DNA of 31,924 nt from NCBI GenBank assembly GCA_018398765.1, contig JAHBMJ010000022.1:27501-59424 (forward strand). The letters are read 5' to 3'. Below, one piece after another: positions 28,823-31,924 of the stretch. A program made the position numbers and the translations under genes. A model generated the notes under the pieces. That model saw nothing but the letters and a program-made list of their open reading frames with translations, was not told where the DNA came from and ran no database searches. Every line of letters begins with the position of its first letter. Position 1 is the stretch's first letter. This stretch comes from Chromera velia (Eukaryota; Sar; Chromeraceae).

Positions 28823-31290
28823 CTGCAAAGAGAGAGAAAAGGGGAGGGAGGGACAAAGGGGCGAAGTGCACAGACCAGCAGAGGAAGGAAACTTGTGAGA
28901 TAGTCAGCGAGCGGGCATAACTGTGTAGGAAACCAAAGGATGGATGGATGAAGACACAAACAGCTGTCCTTCCTTCTTCAATGCAGCAGCAGAAAGCGAC
29001 GATTCAAATCTTCGAAGACACACAAATTCTTCCACGCACAGACAGAACAACGGGGAGCAAGCAAGACAGAAACAAAAAGAGACCTACCAGGATACTGAGG
29101 TGGCTCCGCTCGATTTCCTTCGTGCCCTCTCTCTTTCTCTGTCCCCCCACCCACACCCCTCTGTGAGTCTCCAAACACTCCAACCGGACCACCAAAGACG
29201 GCAGAAGAAGAAGCAGCAGCAGCAGCAAGACGGGGGGCTGAGGGAAGAGAGGGAGAAAGAGAGGCAGCTGCGGCCTCTGGGAAAGGAAAGAGAGAGTCAG
29301 TAGCAGGAGCACAGGACCGTCTAGCGTCAGGACACCAGGGAATGTCAAGCGGAGGACCCCTCCCCCCTGCATCCTCCTGCTTGTCCCCCTGTCTCTCCCC
29401 CAATGACCCCAGAGGGAATAGCAGAGATTCGGCTGTTGGCACAGGGCCAGTCTTGCATGACTTCGACTGATGTGGCGTCTCTGTGTGCATTTGCGTCTGT
29501 CGGAAGAGCACTGTGGCTGTACTCCCCGGTTGGACGCATCCGGACATCCCCACCCCCTCCGCCTGGGAGGCAGGCAAGGCAGAGCTGCCAAGACCAACTG
29601 CACCCTCATGCATGCTGCCAGCAATTGAGAGGGACAGGGGATCCTTGACAAAGTTGCTTTGTTTCGTCCTTCTACTTTCCCTTTCCCTCTCCCTCTTTTC
29701 CACGACTGAGCAGACAGAGCAGAAAGCTTTCAAGGCCTCCCGAAGCTCTGCAGATCTCCGACGTTCCTCCTCCAAATCCATTCGGGCAGCACGAGCATGG
29801 GCTTCTATCTGGGCCTCTCGGCGTGCTGCCTCTTCTTGGGTCCTCCTCAACTCGGCCCGCAGAAGTTCGTTCTCGCGCTCGAGAACTTCTCGAGACTTTA
29901 TGCGAACATCCGGCTTTCTGGGACCGGCAATGTCTGGCTCTCCTTCCACTTTTGCTGGCAGAAGAGCGGAAGAAGTGAAGGGTACTGAAGGGACCCGTTG
30001 GGGGATTTCCTGAAAGAGGGGGGAGACGGCAGGGAGATGGACAGCAACAGGGTGCTGTAAAAGATCGAAGGGGGGGGGGGGGGCAGAGGGAAACCCGCCA
30101 GGGGGGTCCGCTGGGGGGGCGTCTGGATGAAAGTGTGTCTCTTGATACTGGCCCCCTTCTTGCAAAAAACTCATTGTACGATCACCTTTTTCCTCTTCCC
30201 TGTATTCTCCCTCCCCCCCCTCTGCCTGCAGCTCGTGTGCACCCGCCTCCTCTCTCTCTTGCTCCATCCTTCCCGCTGCCCCCCCAGCAGGTATCTGCCC
30301 GCAGTGAGAGAACGACTCCGAGTCTTCGAGGTAAAAGGCACCCCCATACGTCGGCACAGAATATCTCCGCCGCATCATCCCCCCTCCTTCTGCGGACAGG
30401 CAGAGAAACAAAAAAGTAAACTTTGCGTCTTCTTTCATCGTCTGTTCTCTTCTCTTGTCCCGTCTGACCCACCCCATGCCCCCCGCCCCCCCCGCACACA
30501 CACTCGACAGAAAAATGAAGATTGCGGTTGGAGAGGAGCAGTCAGAAAGAGAGAGCCACATGAACAGAATAAATCCCGTTCCAAAGGAGAAATAAGAAAA
30601 GAGAGAAAAAGAAATGACTCGGAGAGAAACCACGCGTTCTGTCTGACAACAAAGATACCACCACGCACGCACAAGAAGAACAGAAACGTCGTTTCTTCCT
30701 GTCTGCAATTCTGTCAATCAGAGCTCACTCACCTGCAACGCCAGCCACAGCGAGGACGTCTCGATCTTCCTGTCCGTCATGGTGCTCCCCTCCCTCTCCT
30801 ATTGAATGCCCCGACGCACAGCCTCCTCGCCAGACGTCTCCCTCTCCCTCTTCCTCCTCGGCTTCGAAATCAGTCAGCAGGTCTGGGAGGTCTCGCAAAG
30901 AGGGCGTGCTCAGGGCACGACGACGCCGTCCCCCAGGGCCCAGGAAAGGGCCGCCCTCCGCTGTGGTTTCACAGGCGTCTGCCGGGGCTCCTAGCAACGT
31001 CGGCAGCGGACCAAGAGCCTGGAGAGAGAGAGGTCTCGGGTTCGGGTTTGCGTCTCTGGCCTCTCCCCTCTCGACAAACGAGGGCGGCTTGCTGTTGGGC
31101 TTGCTCTGCACACGAACGAAGACATCCATGAAAAAGCAGTTTTGAATGTAAAGATATTGTCATGGGTCCATCACTTATCCGCCCAGTTCATGCGAGAGGG
31201 CAGTACGTTCGGGTGCGCTGAGTGAGAAAAGCAGTGGAGCAGTCTTTGTGTTCCTGCCTTTCAAAAGAAGAGATCAAAATTGCAAGAGAT

Positions 31291-31326
<36 letters not shown>

Positions 31327-31924
31327 CGAAGGCACAGAAGAAAAAGGCAGACTTACCCATCGAGGAAAGGGAACGAAGACAAAATGCTCATCTTCCCACC
31401 AGACTGCATGCAAACACACACGCAAAGAGAGAAGCAAACAGACAGCAAGAGAGTCCAGAAAGAAGAAGGAAGGACAGTCAGAAAAGAATTCCAGAGGAAA
31501 CAAAAAAGAACAGACGACGAAGAATGAAGCTTTCCGCAGAGAGGAAAACCATAGGACTTCAAGCAAGACAGACATTAATTCCACCCCCTCGATCCTCCCA
31601 ACCCCCAAAGACACAAAACACATCCATCACACAGAACAGAAAGCTTTGCACAAAGAGTGACAGACAAACCTTTTCGTCTTTCCGCAAAAATCTCCCCTCC
31701 GCCTCCTGCCGGTGCCCTTCCTCCTCTCCCTCTTCCCCTCTCCCTTTCTCTGCCTCGACCTTGTTCACTGCAATCATCAGTTGAATTCGTTTTTTCTCTT
31801 ACCCCCCCCCCTTCTTCCTGTTCTCTCCCCCCCAGCTCTCCTCGAGAGCAAGTCGACAAACTGCGTCGTTCAGATCCAACAGCTGCAGCCACAGCCCCCT
31901 CTCTCCCCCCTCGGTGAGCCTCCA
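22959..31924 (-). CDS. Giant disordered Gln/Ser/Pro/Ala-rich protein; 5' partial, multi-exon
   Basis: This minus-strand gene runs in from the right edge. I join exons 31670-31924, 31357-31403, 30733-31105, 29088-30389 and 22959-28822 by GT-AG sites; every junction keeps frame. The visible protein is about 2,600 residues. It is mostly low complexity: polyQ runs, Ser/Pro/Gly-rich regions and Ala/His repeats, with one strong coiled coil in the 29088-30389 exon. No AP2, kinase, zinc-finger or other catalytic domain is recognisable. Such composition is common in nuclear regulators and RNP scaffolds, but that is inference. The gene is convergent with AsnRS. Confidence 0.72.
29088..30389 (-). CDS. 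Giant protein gene, coiled-coil exon
   Basis: The exon lies between acceptor CTGTCCGCAG and donor GTAGGT, phase 1 on both sides, about 434 residues. It reads GGGMMRRRYSVPTYGGAFY, then Gly/Glu-rich sequence, a Pro-rich segment, FDLLQHPVAVHLPAVSPLF, and a long coiled coil from SREVLERENELLRAEL through ELREALKAFC (about 29726-29905). The rest is disordered. The Met-Met at the start is an alternative initiation point. A 14-base C run on the coding strand (plus 30070-30083) encodes a poly-Pro stretch and is prone to slippage. Confidence 0.68.
30733..31105 (-). CDS. Giant protein gene, 373-nt exon
   Basis: The exon lies between acceptor TCGTGTGCAG and donor GTGAGT, entering in phase 0 and leaving in phase 1. 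It encodes SKPNSKPPSFVERGEARD, a Pro/Leu-rich part, LSTPSLRDLPDLLTDF and a Glu-rich acidic stretch. An ATG at 31127-31129 lies in the same open frame just before the acceptor, so this could also be a first exon with its own start. Acidic Leu/Asp motifs such as LPDLLTDF resemble short interaction motifs. Confidence 0.62.
31357..31403 (-). CDS. Giant protein gene, 47-nt exon
   Basis: Acceptor TGCATGCAG and donor GTAAGT enclose 47 nt reading WWEDEHFVFVPFPRW after a split Val codon, ending in phase 0. The phases fit both neighbours. The dense aromatic content differs from the disordered rest, so it may belong to a small folded unit continued off the window. Confidence 0.55.
31670..31924 (-). CDS. 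Giant protein gene, first visible exon (open to window edge)
   Basis: The frame that fits the next exon is open from the window edge to the donor GTTTGT at 31669. It encodes a Gly/Glu/Arg-rich sequence ending GGGGEIFAERRK. An alternative model splits it with a 35-nt intron (31768-31802, GTAAGA to TTGCAG). That changes the frame of the first part to a more protein-like LLDLNDAVCRLALEESW. I cannot decide between them from sequence alone. Confidence 0.42.

Noticed and set aside
31768..31802. A 35-nt intron in the first visible exon of the giant gene
   Set aside because: It has good ends, but a continuous open frame without it also fits the next exon, so it is not needed.
31222..31917. Plus-strand Lys/Arg/Glu-rich ORFs at the right edge
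   Set aside because: They arise from (GA)n and purine-rich sequence complementary to minus-strand introns and polypyrimidine tracts.

Overview
The window looks like nuclear DNA from an intron-rich, repeat-rich protist. A chromerid or other photosynthetic alveolate of the Chromera type is my best guess. The clues are GT-AG introns of about 100-600 bp with pyrimidine-CAG acceptors, a mosaic EGF/sushi/GAIN-GPS membrane protein, a huge low-complexity Gln/Ser/Pro/Ala protein, many TGCATGCA words and many simple repeats. No ribosomal RNA or organelle marker fixes the species, so this is inference.

Layout. (1) About 348-15948, plus strand: the 3' part of one large multi-exon gene whose start lies off the left edge. 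In order it encodes an EGF-like exon, ten sushi/CCP exons, a complete calcium-binding-type EGF exon, a stalk, a GAIN-like region, a GPS-like motif, a first membrane segment, a long cytosolic-type low-complexity and coiled-coil region, and at least four more membrane segments before a proposed stop at 15946-15948. I joined the exons by splice phase; nearly every junction agrees, the exceptions being 11167-11528 and sushi exon 3. (2) 15949-18347: non-coding, turning AT-rich, with a 52-bp satellite array interrupted by a 531-bp TA-flanked MITE with perfect 20-bp terminal inverted repeats. (3) 18698-20320, plus strand: an intronless, complete cytosolic-type asparaginyl-tRNA synthetase. (4) 20321-22775: AT-rich intergenic DNA holding a 495-bp fold-back element built of AGGATTTTA motifs and a GC-rich hairpin. 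(5) 22776-31924, minus strand: a multi-exon gene for a giant disordered protein, 5' end beyond the right edge. Its long terminal exon has an in-frame TAG followed by about 60 more coding-looking codons.

The three genes show no shared pathway. The receptor-like protein would sit at the cell surface, AsnRS is cytosolic translation housekeeping, and the Gln-rich protein is probably a nuclear or RNP scaffold or regulator. The points most worth a second look are: the sushi exons, nearly identical among themselves while their introns are unrelated; (GTCA)n microsatellites that begin exactly at splice donors, one of which is a stop-free 324-nt intron; the GAIN/GPS multi-membrane receptor architecture; the coding-like extension past a stop; and the two TA-flanked elements.
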